Shown: positions 1 to 6,774, counted from the first letter of the stretch. The stretch: 9,487 bases of DNA from Micrococcales bacterium (GCA_009783975.1 WRCL01000041.1:1-9487); one strand, 5' to 3'. The notes: a model not told the origin generated them from the letters alone. A program made the numbers and translations.

Positions 1-36
1 AAAGTCACCGAGCTCGACCGTTTCGACCGGACCTAG
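1..36 (+). CDS. Possible C-terminal tail of an upstream gene (11 residues, then TAG)
   Basis: Reading from base 1 in frame 1 gives KVTELDRFDRT followed by a TAG stop at 34-36. The codons end mostly in G or C, as in the genes downstream, so this could be the end of a gene entering from the left. In several actinobacteria a HAD-family hydrolase lies upstream of tlyA, but 11 residues are too few to identify any family. The other two forward frames stay open past this point and look less gene-like. Treat it as a plausible partial gene of unknown product. Confidence 0.35.
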   Translation, partial: KVTELDRFDRT

Positions 37-72
37 TCTCCCGTCGGTGCCCAGCGAAGGGCCCGCTGGCGG

Positions 73-78
73 TAGCGT
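73..78 (+). promoter_or_regulatory. Candidate -10 box TAGCGT of a leaderless promoter
   Basis: TAGCGT fits the actinobacterial housekeeping-sigma -10 pattern TANNNT. Exactly six bases separate it from the GTG at 85. Transcription normally begins about 7 bases after the end of the -10 box, so the predicted first base of the mRNA is the G of that start codon, as in a leaderless transcript. I see no convincing -35 hexamer near 50-55 (cccagc), which is common for actinobacterial promoters. It would serve the 63-aa gene and the coupled tlyA, nadK and recN. The call rests on motif and spacing only. Confidence 0.5.
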
Positions 79-84
79 GGTCGG

Positions 85-276
85 GTGCACGGTGAGAACC
101 AGACCGCGGACGACACAGCGCCGCGTACCCACGACCCCGACGTCGACGCGATCGTCGACGCTCTCGCGGGTGTGGGCGACCTGCCTCTAGCAGCCCAGGT
201 GGACCTGCTCGACGACGCCCACCAGCGCCTGCAAGACCGGTTGGCCCAGTCCAGCCAGGGCGGTGGCGCCCGGTGA
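85..276 (+). CDS. Small conserved-type hypothetical protein upstream of tlyA (63 aa)
   Basis: I do not recognise a function. The 63-residue product is acidic in its first half (residues 7-43 hold many Asp). It has two probable amphipathic helices: about 18-29, and about 34-54 with the pattern LAAQVDLLDDAHQRLQDRL. There is no signal peptide, membrane segment or Cys/His metal motif, so it is probably a small cytosolic protein. A short hypothetical gene sits in the same place directly before tlyA in mycobacteria (Rv1693), which supports it being real. It starts with GTG six bases after a -10-like TAGCGT and has no room for a Shine-Dalgarno sequence, so leaderless initiation is likely. Its TGA overlaps the tlyA GTG (GTGA, 273-276), so translation of tlyA may be coupled to it. 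Confidence 0.75.
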   Translation: MHGENQTADDTAPRTHDPDVDAIVDALAGVGDLPLAAQVDLLDDAHQRLQDRLAQSSQGGGAR

Positions 277-1088
277 CGGCCCGGCTGGACGTCGCACTGG
301 TCGAGCGAGGCCTCGCCCGGTCACGTCGGCACGCCCAGAGGCTCATCGGCGACGGGCGGGTGTGCATCGGTCCTGAGGTGGTCCGGCGCCCAGCGACCCT
401 CGTCGCCGACGACCAGCGCCTACGTGTCATCGCCGACCCCCTCGGCCCTGACTACGTCTCACGCGCCGCCTACAAGCTCGCCGGGGCCCTGGACACCTGG
501 GGCGGACCACATGTCGCCGGCCGCGACTGCATGGATGTCGGGGCTGCGACCGGCGGGTTCACCGACGTGCTGCTGCGCCGCGGTGCCCGGCACGTCGTGG
601 CTGTCGATGTTGGGCACTCCCAGCTCGACCCTGACCTGCGCGCTGACCCGCGGGTCGAGCTGCGTGAGGGCCTCAACGCCCGTGACCTGGCCCCTGGCGA
701 CATCGACCCTGCTCCGACCCTCGTCGTGGTGGACGTGTCGTTCATCTCCTTGCGCCTCGTGCTCGGCCCGGCGGTCAGCGCTGCCGCACCCCACGCAGAC
801 CTCGTCGTGCTCGTCAAACCACAGTTCGAGGTCGGCCGCGAGGCGCTGGGCGCTGGTGGGGTCGTCCACGAACCATCCGAACGGCGACGTGCCGTCGCCG
901 ACATCCTCACCGCCGCCGAGGCCCTGGGCCTGGCCGCGCACCGCCTGGTCACCAGCTCCCTGCCAGGCCCGGCCGGCAACCTCGAGTACGTGCTGTGGCT
1001 CACCCGTGGCCCAGGCGAGGTCCAGGGCCGTCCGCACGAGGACCTGCTCGTCGAGGTGTTCGACGGTCCCACGGCGGGTGCGAGGTGA
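273..1088 (+). CDS. tlyA: TlyA-family 16S/23S rRNA 2'-O-methyltransferase
   Basis: The 271-aa length matches mycobacterial TlyA (268 aa). TlyA transfers a methyl group from S-adenosylmethionine to the ribose 2'-OH of C1409 in 16S rRNA and C1920 in 23S rRNA; loss of it gives capreomycin/viomycin resistance in mycobacteria. Residues 1-58 form an S4 RNA-binding domain (LVERGLARSRRHAQRLI). The rest is an FtsJ/RrmJ-type Rossmann methyltransferase with SAM motif DVGAATGGF (88-96) and VDVG (111-114). The catalytic tetrad is present as K68 (SRAAYKL), D154 (VVVDVSFISL), K182 (VKPQFEVGR) and E238 (GNLEY), lining up with K69/D154/K182/E238 of M. tuberculosis. The interdomain tetrapeptide that is RAWV in M. 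tuberculosis reads PDYV here (59-62). The GTG start at 273 overlaps the stop of the preceding gene, with only a weak AGGG 12 bases upstream, so translational coupling is likely. An older haemolysin annotation should not be copied. Confidence 0.95.
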   Translation: MTARLDVALVERGLARSRRHAQRLIGDGRVCIGPEVVRRPATLVADDQRLRVIADPLGPDYVSRAAYKLAGALDTWGGPHVAGRDCMDVGAATGGFTDVLLRRGARHVVAVDVGHSQLDPDLRADPRVELREGLNARDLAPGDIDPAPTLVVVDVSFISLRLVLGPAVSAAAPHADLVVLVKPQFEVGREALGAGGVVHEPSERRRAVADILTAAEALGLAAHRLVTSSLPGPAGNLEYVLWLTRGPGEVQGRPHEDLLVEVFDGPTAGAR

Positions 1089-1966
1089 CGCGCCGCGCCC
1101 TGGTCGTACGGCACACCGGCCGCCCTGAGGCGGTCGCAGCGACCGAGGTCGTGCTCACCGAGCTTGCCGCGACCGGGATCGAACCGGTGCTTGCCGCCCA
1201 CAACGCCGCAGCGGCGGACCTGCCGTCGTTCGAGCTCGCTGTCGTCCTCGGCGGTGACGGGACGATCTTGCGTGCCGCCGAGCTCACCCGCGGCACAGGT
1301 GTGCCGATCCTCGGGGTGAACCTTGGCCGGTTCGGGTTCCTCGCCGAGATCGAACCTGACGACGTCGCCGACGCGGTGCACCGCCTGGCGGCCGGCGACT
1401 ACGAGGTCGAAGAACGGTGCACCGTCGAGCTCACCCTGACCACCGCCGGCGGGCAGCGCACCGACGGCTGGGCGATGAACGAGGTGTCGCTGGAGAAAGC
1501 CCAGCCGTCGCGGATGCTCGACATCGGTATCGAGGTCGACCACCACCGCCTGGAACGTTTTGGGTGCGACGGGGTGATCGTCGCCACCCCGACCGGGTCG
1601 ACCGCGCACGCGTTCTCCGCCGGCGGCCCTGTCGTGTGGCCGGACGTCACCGGGATGATCGTCGTCCCCCTGGGTGCGCACGCCTTGTTCGCGCGGCCGT
1701 TGGTCGTCGGGCCGTCGTCGGTGGTCACCGTGCTGGTCCTGGAGCACTCGGCCACTGCTGCGGTGCTCACCTGTGACGGGCACCGCACGTTGCACGTGGC
1801 GATCGGTGACCGGATCGAGGTACGCAGCTCTGAGGTCCCGGTCCGTCTGGCACGCTTGAGCCCGGCGCCGTTCAGCACCCGGCTCGTGCACAAGTACGCC
1901 CTGCCGGTCGACGGCTGGCGCCGCGACAACGCGACGACTGAGACACTCCGGGAGCAAGCACAGTGA
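1085..1966 (+). CDS. nadK: NAD kinase (ATP/polyphosphate-NAD 2'-phosphotransferase)
   Basis: The 293-aa cytosolic enzyme phosphorylates NAD to NADP. Family motifs appear in order: GGDGTILRAAE with the catalytic GGDG at 56-59, LGVNLGRFGFLAEI (76-89), the NE pair (132-133, MNEVSLEK), CDGVIVATPTGSTAHAFSAG (161-180) and VVPLGAHALFARPLVV (193-208). One departure: the usual Tyr of TGSTAY, which lines the NAD pocket, is His175 (codon CAC). The start is set to the GTG at 1085. It overlaps the tlyA stop as GTGA and gives the usual NadK N-terminus (MTRRALVVRHTGR). The frame stays open upstream to 995, but that would add 30 residues inside tlyA with no NadK character. The tlyA-nadK-recN order is standard in actinobacteria. 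The stop overlaps the recN start by four bases. Confidence 0.95.
   Translation: MTRRALVVRHTGRPEAVAATEVVLTELAATGIEPVLAAHNAAAADLPSFELAVVLGGDGTILRAAELTRGTGVPILGVNLGRFGFLAEIEPDDVADAVHRLAAGDYEVEERCTVELTLTTAGGQRTDGWAMNEVSLEKAQPSRMLDIGIEVDHHRLERFGCDGVIVATPTGSTAHAFSAGGPVVWPDVTGMIVVPLGAHALFARPLVVGPSSVVTVLVLEHSATAAVLTCDGHRTLHVAIGDRIEVRSSEVPVRLARLSPAPFSTRLVHKYALPVDGWRRDNATTETLREQAQ
1951..1954 (+). promoter_or_regulatory. Shine-Dalgarno GGAG for recN
   Basis: GGAG lies inside the nadK coding end, 8 bases before the GTG at 1963. This fixes the recN start at the GTGA overlap and is the best ribosome binding site in the first block. The tlyA and nadK starts have only weak matches. Confidence 0.55.
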
Positions 1967-3669
1967 TCTCCGAGCTGCGGATCGAGAACCTTGGGGTGAT
2001 CGCCGAGGCGACAGTCTCGCTGGGACCAGGTCTGGTCGTGCTCACCGGGGAGACCGGCGCAGGCAAGACGATGGTCCTCACCGCGTTGAACATGCTCACC
2101 GGTGGACGCACCGACGCTGCTCTGGTGCGCACCGGGGCGCCATCGGCAACTGTCGAAGGACACCTGAGCCTGGCCTCGCCCGACGACCCGGCGGCTGTGC
2201 GGGCCCAGGACGCCGGGGCTGAGCTCGATGGTTCTGAGCTGCTCATCGTGCGGACCGTCACCGCGGCGTCGGACTCCGCACCGGGACGTTCACGGGCGTT
2301 CCTCGGTGGACGTGCCGTGCCACAGGCTGTGCTCGGCGAGGTCGCAGAAACCCTCGTCACGGTCCACGGGCAGTCCGACCAGCTCGCGCTGCGGGCACCA
2401 GGGCGCCAACGTGACGTGCTCGACGAGTTCGCCGGGCCCGGCCACGAAGACCTCATCATCGCCCACCGCCGGGCCTGGACAGCCCGCCAGGACCTCGCCG
2501 CTGACCTGCACGAGCTGGTGGCACGGGCCGACGAGCGCCGCCGTGAGGCCGAGCTGTTGCGGCTGGGGCTGGCTGAGGTCGAACGTGTCGCCCCCCAGCC
2601 CGGGGAGGACACCGAGCTGGCCCGCCAGGTCGAGCGGTTGTCGCACGTCGAAGACCTGCGCACCGCCGCGTCGTCAGCGCACGACGCCCTGGCCGGGACC
2701 GACGAGGGCCAGCTCGGCGCCCATGCGTGCGTCCAGCAGGCCTTGCGCGCCCTGGAGCAGGTCGCCGCCCATGACGACGTCCTCGCCGAGCTGTCGCGGC
2801 GCACCGCCGAGGTCGGGTACCTGCTCGGTGACGCGGTCACCGAGCTCGCGGCGTATGTCGACGGTCTCGCCGCTGACCCTGCGGCCCTGGAGACCGCGCA
2901 ACGGCGACGTGCCGAGCTTGCGACCTTGACCCGGGCCCACGGCCCAGACGTCGCCGCGGTGCTCACCTGGGCCAGCGACGCCGGGTTGCGCCTGCTCGAC
3001 CTCGACGGCGGGGACGAACGTGTCGCGGCGCTGCGCGAGGACCTCGCCCGTGCCGACGCCACCCTGGCCGGCCTGCAGGCCCAGATCACCGATGGACGTA
3101 CCACGGCAGGGGCACGGCTGGCCGGGGCGGTCAGCGACGAGCTGTCCGGGCTGGCCATGTCCGGAGCCCGCCTGGAGGTGCAGGTCACCGCCGCCCCGGC
3201 CGGTCCCACTGGTGCTGACCAGGTGGAGATGCTGTTCGCCGCCCACCCCGACGCACCAGTCCTGCCGCTGGCACGTGCCGCGTCCGGCGGTGAGCTGTCA
3301 CGGGTGATGCTCGCCTTGGAGGTCTCCTTGGCCGCGACCAAGGAACAGGGCATCACCGGCACGTTCGTCTTCGACGAAGTTGACGCCGGTGTCGGTGGGC
3401 GCGCTGCGGTGGAGGTGGGGCGGCGCCTGGCACGGCTGGGCCGGCGCACCCAGGTGCTCGTCGTCACCCACCTGCCGCAGGTCGCCGCGTTCGCCGACCA
3501 CCACCTGGTCGTCACCCGCTCGGACGGCGTCGTACGGTCCTCTGACGTGCACGAGGTCGATGGTGACCAACGCCTCGCCGAGCTGGCACGGATGCTGTCT
3601 GGCCAGGACTCGCCAACGGCTCGTGCCCATGCGGCCGAGCTCTTGGACCGCTGCGACGTGGGATCATAG
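1963..3669 (+). CDS. recN: DNA repair ATPase RecN (SMC-like)
   Basis: At 568 aa this matches the RecN family (553 in E. coli, about 587 in M. tuberculosis). RecN is a cytosolic SMC-like ATPase that gathers and holds DNA near double-strand breaks during recombinational repair. The N-terminal half has Walker A GETGAGKT (29-36; the GKT-M-V form is usual in actinobacteria) and the RecN-typical VHGQSDQLAL (134-143). Residues about 165-385 are rich in Ala, Glu, Arg and Leu, fitting the short antiparallel coiled coil. The C-terminal half has ABC signature ASGGELSRVM (440-449), Walker B TFVFDEVDAG (467-476, D471/E472), the GVGGRA D-loop region and the H-loop VTHLPQVAAF (501-510). All ATPase motifs are intact. 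The GTG start overlaps the nadK stop and has GGAG 8 bases upstream. Only 6 bases separate its TAG from steA. Damage control would be expected, but I see no LexA-type operator in front. Confidence 0.97.
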   Translation: MISELRIENLGVIAEATVSLGPGLVVLTGETGAGKTMVLTALNMLTGGRTDAALVRTGAPSATVEGHLSLASPDDPAAVRAQDAGAELDGSELLIVRTVTAASDSAPGRSRAFLGGRAVPQAVLGEVAETLVTVHGQSDQLALRAPGRQRDVLDEFAGPGHEDLIIAHRRAWTARQDLAADLHELVARADERRREAELLRLGLAEVERVAPQPGEDTELARQVERLSHVEDLRTAASSAHDALAGTDEGQLGAHACVQQALRALEQVAAHDDVLAELSRRTAEVGYLLGDAVTELAAYVDGLAADPAALETAQRRRAELATLTRAHGPDVAAVLTWASDAGLRLLDLDGGDERVAALREDLARADATLAGLQAQITDGRTTAGARLAGAVSDELSGLAMSGARLEVQVTAAPAGPTGADQVEMLFAAHPDAPVLPLARAASGGELSRVMLALEVSLAATKEQGITGTFVFDEVDAGVGGRAAVEVGRRLARLGRRTQVLVVTHLPQVAAFADHHLVVTRSDGVVRSSDVHEVDGDQRLAELARMLSGQDSPTARAHAAELLDRCDVGS

Positions 3670-3675
3670 GCGCCG

Positions 3676-4860
3676 ATGAGACTCTTTGGGAAGAAGCAGA
3701 GCGCAGCACAGACCGGTGACCCGCTCGCGGGCCCGGCACGTGTGGACCCGCGGACCAAGAACCTCACCAAACGTCTCCAGCCTGGCGACGTCGCGGTCAT
3801 CGACCACCTCGACATCGACCGGGTCTCAGCAGAAGCCCTCGTCGCGTGCCAACCCGTCGTCGTGCTCAACGCCGCGAAGTCGACATCGGGGCGCTACCCC
3901 AACCTGGGCCCGGGGATCTTGCTCGACGGTGGGGTGCTGCTCATCGACGACCTCGGGCCTGATGTCATGGGGCTACCTGAGGGGCACCTGCTGCGCGTGG
4001 AGGACGGTGCGGTCTACGACGGCGACACGCTCGTCGCCGAGGGGGTGCGCCAGACCGACGAGACCGTCGCCGAGGCGATGGCCGCCGCCCGTGAAGGTCT
4101 GTCGGTCCAGCTCGAGTCGTTCGCCGCGAACACGATGGACTACCTGCGCGAAGAACGTGAGCTGCTGCTCGACGGTGTGGGCGTCCCTGATGTGCGCACC
4201 GTGCTGGACGGGCGCCAGGTGCTCATCGTCGTACGTGGGTACCACTACAAAGAAGACCTCGTGACCTTGCGCCCCTACATCCGCGAGTACCACCCGGTGC
4301 TCATCGGTGTCGACGGTGGTGCAGACGCGATCATCGAAGCCGGGTGGAAACCGGACATGATCGTCGGAGACATGGACTCGGTCTCCGACAAAGCCCTCAC
4401 CTGCGGTGCTGAGGTCGTCATCCACGCCTACCGTGACGGACGCGCCCCCGGCAAGGACCGTGTCGAGGCGCTCGGGGTGCCGTACGTGCTGTTCCCAGCC
4501 ACCGGTACCAGCGAAGACGTCGCGATGCTGCTCTCGGACGACAAAGGCGCTGAGCTCATCGTCGCGGTGGGCACCCATGCGACCCTCGTGGAGTTCTTGG
4601 ACAAAGGCCGGGCCGGGATGGCCTCGACGTTCTTGACCCGGTTGCGCGTCGGCGGCAAGCTTGTCGACGCCAAAGGGGTCTCGCGGCTGTACCGGCACCG
4701 GATCTCCAACTTCCAGGTCGGGCTGCTCGCTGCGGCCGGCCTGCTCGCCCTGGTCATCGCGCTGGCCAGCTCCGAGGCGGGCAAGACCCTCATCGGCCTG
4801 CTCGGTGCCCGTTGGGACGACATGCTCTCGTCGTTCGGGCACCTGTTCGGAGGTGGATGA
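3676..4860 (+). CDS. steA: SteA-type cytokinetic-ring membrane protein with thiamine-pyrophosphokinase-like fold
   Basis: The 394-aa product matches the Rv1697/SteA family. In Corynebacterium glutamicum SteA and SteB act together at the division site in daughter-cell separation. The N-terminus (1-35) is basic with no signal peptide. Residues about 200-330 resemble the catalytic domain of thiamine pyrophosphokinase: VLIGVDGGADAIIEAGWKPD (208-227), then the Asp-rich MIVGDMDSVSD (228-238), with D213, D232 and D234 kept, and TSEDVAMLL (278-286). One hydrophobic helix (about 346-364) is followed by a short tail to 394, so most of the protein should be cytoplasmic and anchored near the C-terminus. 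A TPK annotation is probably wrong in function, because true TPKs are shorter and soluble. ATG is used here, the only ATG start in the window. The upstream Shine-Dalgarno match is poor. The gene ends in two consecutive in-frame TGA codons (4858-4863). Spacing is 6 bases from recN and 49 to steB. Confidence 0.9.
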   Translation: MRLFGKKQSAAQTGDPLAGPARVDPRTKNLTKRLQPGDVAVIDHLDIDRVSAEALVACQPVVVLNAAKSTSGRYPNLGPGILLDGGVLLIDDLGPDVMGLPEGHLLRVEDGAVYDGDTLVAEGVRQTDETVAEAMAAAREGLSVQLESFAANTMDYLREERELLLDGVGVPDVRTVLDGRQVLIVVRGYHYKEDLVTLRPYIREYHPVLIGVDGGADAIIEAGWKPDMIVGDMDSVSDKALTCGAEVVIHAYRDGRAPGKDRVEALGVPYVLFPATGTSEDVAMLLSDDKGAELIVAVGTHATLVEFLDKGRAGMASTFLTRLRVGGKLVDAKGVSRLYRHRISNFQVGLLAAAGLLALVIALASSEAGKTLIGLLGARWDDMLSSFGHLFGGG

Positions 4861-4909
4861 TGACCTGTGACGTCCGTGCCCCACGCCATCTTCGACCGAA
4901 AGCCGTGCT

Positions 4910-5872
4910 GTGATCGACTTCCGCTACCACATCGTGTCCCTCATCTCGGTGTTCCTCGCGCTCGCTGTGGGTATCGTCCTGGGCGCAGGTCCGTTGGAGA
5001 ACACCATCGGCGATTCGCTCACCGGACAGGTCAACCAGCTGCGCCAGGAGAAAGACACGTTACGTGCCGAACGCGACACGTTCCGCCGGGCCCGTGACAC
5101 CGAGAGGTCGTTCGTCGACTACGCCGCTGCCGAGCTGCTCGCCGACCGGCTCACCGGCCACCGTGTGGCGATCATCGCGCTGGGCACCGTCCCGGACGAC
5201 ACGGTCCGTGCCGTCGAGGCGCGGTTGCGCCAGGCCGGGGCAGATGTCACCGGGCAGGTCACCTTGACCGGGAAGTGGACCGACCCGGACACCGCCGCGT
5301 ACCGCAAACAGCTCGCCGCCTCGCTGGCCCAGGACCTCAACCCCGCTCCGGCCGACGCGACCACAGACGTCATCTTGGCCACGAGCCTGGCCCAGGCGCT
5401 CACCGGTGCTGACGGCGACCTGGCCACGCTCGACGACTCGGCGAAGAACCTCATGGGGATCTTGACCACCAGCGACATGGCGCTGGTGACCAAGAGCGGC
5501 GACATCAAAGTCCCGGCAGACGCTCTGGTCATCATCGCGCCGCCGGTCAAGGCTGGTGCCGCCCCGTCCTCGGCGGTGCAGTCAGCCCGGCTCGACGTCG
5601 TCGCAGCAGCACAGGCCGCCTCGCACGGGGCGCTGGTCGTCGACGGGGCACGTGGCAAAGGCAGCCTCGTCGACGCGGTGCTCGCCGACCCGACGCTCGT
5701 CGGCACAGTCGCGACAGTCTCAGGGATCGCCGCGACATCGGCCCAGGTGACCGTGCCGATGGCCCTGGCCGCACAGCTGGGCGGCAAACCTGGTCACTAC
5801 GGCCAAGGTGACGGTGAGACGGTGCTGCCGCCCACAGTCAGGCCGACCGAGCAGACGCAGGACGACCAGTGA
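4910..5872 (+). CDS. steB: SteB/MctB-family membrane-anchored protein
   Basis: This 320-aa protein belongs to the family of M. tuberculosis Rv1698 (MctB, 314 aa) and C. glutamicum SteB. The N-terminus MIDFRYHIVSLISVFLALAV is the family hallmark: a short cytoplasmic lead, then one transmembrane helix (about 6-27). A coiled-coil-like stretch follows (about 38-68, QVNQLRQEKDTLRAERDTFR), then a soluble domain (about 80-290) that should face the outside, and a Thr/Gln/Asp-rich tail. MctB has been described as a copper-export outer-membrane protein, but that depends on a mycolate outer membrane, for which there is no evidence here. The division role with SteA is the safer reading. The GTG start at 4910 is chosen by homology at the N-terminus; GAAAG at 4898-4902 is a modest ribosome site 7 bases upstream. 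The TGA overlaps the next gene by GTGA. Confidence 0.87.
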   Translation: MIDFRYHIVSLISVFLALAVGIVLGAGPLENTIGDSLTGQVNQLRQEKDTLRAERDTFRRARDTERSFVDYAAAELLADRLTGHRVAIIALGTVPDDTVRAVEARLRQAGADVTGQVTLTGKWTDPDTAAYRKQLAASLAQDLNPAPADATTDVILATSLAQALTGADGDLATLDDSAKNLMGILTTSDMALVTKSGDIKVPADALVIIAPPVKAGAAPSSAVQSARLDVVAAAQAASHGALVVDGARGKGSLVDAVLADPTLVGTVATVSGIAATSAQVTVPMALAAQLGGKPGHYGQGDGETVLPPTVRPTEQTQDDQ

Positions 5873-6774
5873 GCCGCTGGGTGCCGGCAGTGGCCGGCGC
5901 AGCGGTCGGGGCGGCCAGTGCCAGGCTCGCCCGCTGGGTCCTGGACGCCGAGCCTGGTGACGGGCAGCAGTGGCCCCCTGGTGGGCCGCAGCGCTGGACC
6001 CGGACCAACCACGCCGGGCAGCCGGTGAGCCTGCTCGAAGGCCCTGCCACCGGTGCAGGGTTGGTCGCCGGGGGTGTTGCCGGGGCTCTGGCCGCCGGGC
6101 AGCCGAGGGTCGCCGCAGCAGTCGCTGTGGCTGGTAGCGCCGGGCTGGGGTTCGGGCTCCTGGACGACCTGGGCGAAGACACGTCCGACCGTCGCCGAGG
6201 GCTGCGCGGACACCTGGGTGCCCTGGCCCACGGGACGGTGACGACCGGCGGGGCCAAAGTGATGGGGATCGGAGCCGGGGCACTGGCTGCTTCGGCGTTG
6301 CTGCCCAGGTCAGGGCGCACACGCCTGGCCCGCACAGCCGACTGGTGCGCCACCGGAGCGTTCATCGCCATCAGTGCGAACCTGCTCAACCTGCTCGACC
6401 TGCGCCCGGGACGGGCCCTGAAAGCCGGTGCCGTCCACGTCCCAGGCCTGCTGGCGGCCGGCGGTGCAGGGGCAGGTGTCGCCGGTGCCGTCGCCGCGAC
6501 GAGCGCGGTTGTCGCGCCCGGGGACCTGCAAGGCCGCGACATGCTCGGCGACGCCGGTGCCAACGCGTTAGGGGCGGTGCTCGCCGTCGGTGTCGCGTCG
6601 GTCGCCCCGCCGGCGGTGCGGTGGGGGCTGCTGGCTGCCGAGGCCGCGCTCACCGTCGCCAGCGAGAAAGTGAGCTTCACCCAGGTGATCGAGTCGACCC
6701 CGGTGCTGCGTGAGATCGACGCGTGGGGCCGTCGTCGCCCCCAGGCGGACACGGGAAGGCCGGCACCGCAGTGA
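5869..6774 (+). CDS. MraY/WecA-like polyprenyl-phosphate glycosyl-1-phosphate transferase homologue (GT4 superfamily, divergent)
   Basis: The 301-aa, Ala/Gly-rich protein has about 7-8 hydrophobic segments (near 5-20, 60-78, 81-98, 129-146, 160-177, 189-216, 231-247, 250-264). Several signatures recall the family that moves a phospho-sugar from a UDP-sugar to undecaprenyl phosphate at the inner face of the membrane. These are the DD pair in LLDDLGED (97-104), RGLRGHLGALAHGTVTTGGA (110-129) with K130 next, the N..NLLD motif in ANLLNLLD (170-177), and MLGDAGANALGA (225-236), equivalent to the F-M-G-D-x-G motif. The usual DGxDGL block after NLLD is replaced by LRPGRALKAG, and no HHxH-type histidine motif is seen. 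The C-terminus instead reads SEKVSFTQVIESTPVLREID (265-284). It may therefore be a divergent enzyme with another substrate, or non-catalytic. The GTG start overlaps steB and AGGA lies 6 bases upstream; the stop overlaps murJ. The coupling suggests stoichiometric production with SteB and the MurJ-like protein. Confidence 0.75.
   Translation: MSRWVPAVAGAAVGAASARLARWVLDAEPGDGQQWPPGGPQRWTRTNHAGQPVSLLEGPATGAGLVAGGVAGALAAGQPRVAAAVAVAGSAGLGFGLLDDLGEDTSDRRRGLRGHLGALAHGTVTTGGAKVMGIGAGALAASALLPRSGRTRLARTADWCATGAFIAISANLLNLLDLRPGRALKAGAVHVPGLLAAGGAGAGVAGAVAATSAVVAPGDLQGRDMLGDAGANALGAVLAVGVASVAPPAVRWGLLAAEAALTVASEKVSFTQVIESTPVLREIDAWGRRRPQADTGRPAPQ
6753..6759 (+). promoter_or_regulatory. Shine-Dalgarno-like GGGAAGG for murJ
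   Basis: GGGAAGG lies in the end of the preceding gene, 11 bases before the GTG at 6771. It supports the GTGA-overlap start over the upstream in-frame GTG at 6723 and the internal ATG at 6825. Confidence 0.4.

Noticed and set aside
881..894. A 14-base word (acggcgacgtgccg) shared by tlyA (881-894) and recN (2901-2914)
   Set aside because: In both genes it encodes an Arg-Arg-Arg-Ala stretch with favoured codons; no wider repeat surrounds it.
995..1084. N-terminal extension of nadK upstream of 1085
   Set aside because: The added residues lie within tlyA and do not resemble NadK; the GTGA overlap start at 1085 gives the expected length.
3662..3667. GATCAT as a possible -10 box 8 bases before steA
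   Set aside because: It lacks the first T of TANNNT, so it is too weak to call; steA is more simply read as continuing the recN transcript.
1872..3869. Very long minus-strand open frame (665 codons) opposite recN, and similar ones at 470-1957, 5838-7409 and 7767-9062
   Set aside because: They are mirror images of strongly coding + strand genes in G/C-rich DNA. The translations are Arg/Ser/Pro-rich low-complexity strings without family motifs.
4861..4909. Terminator or promoter in the steA-steB gap
   Set aside because: I found no stable hairpin and no TANNNT box suitably placed before the GTG at 4910. Only a tandem TGA and a modest GAAAG ribosome site are present.
6723..6770. N-terminal extension of murJ starting at GTG 6723
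   Set aside because: It would overlap the previous gene by 52 bases and adds a Gly/Pro-rich stretch untypical of MurJ. The GTG at 6771 with GGGAAGG upstream is better.
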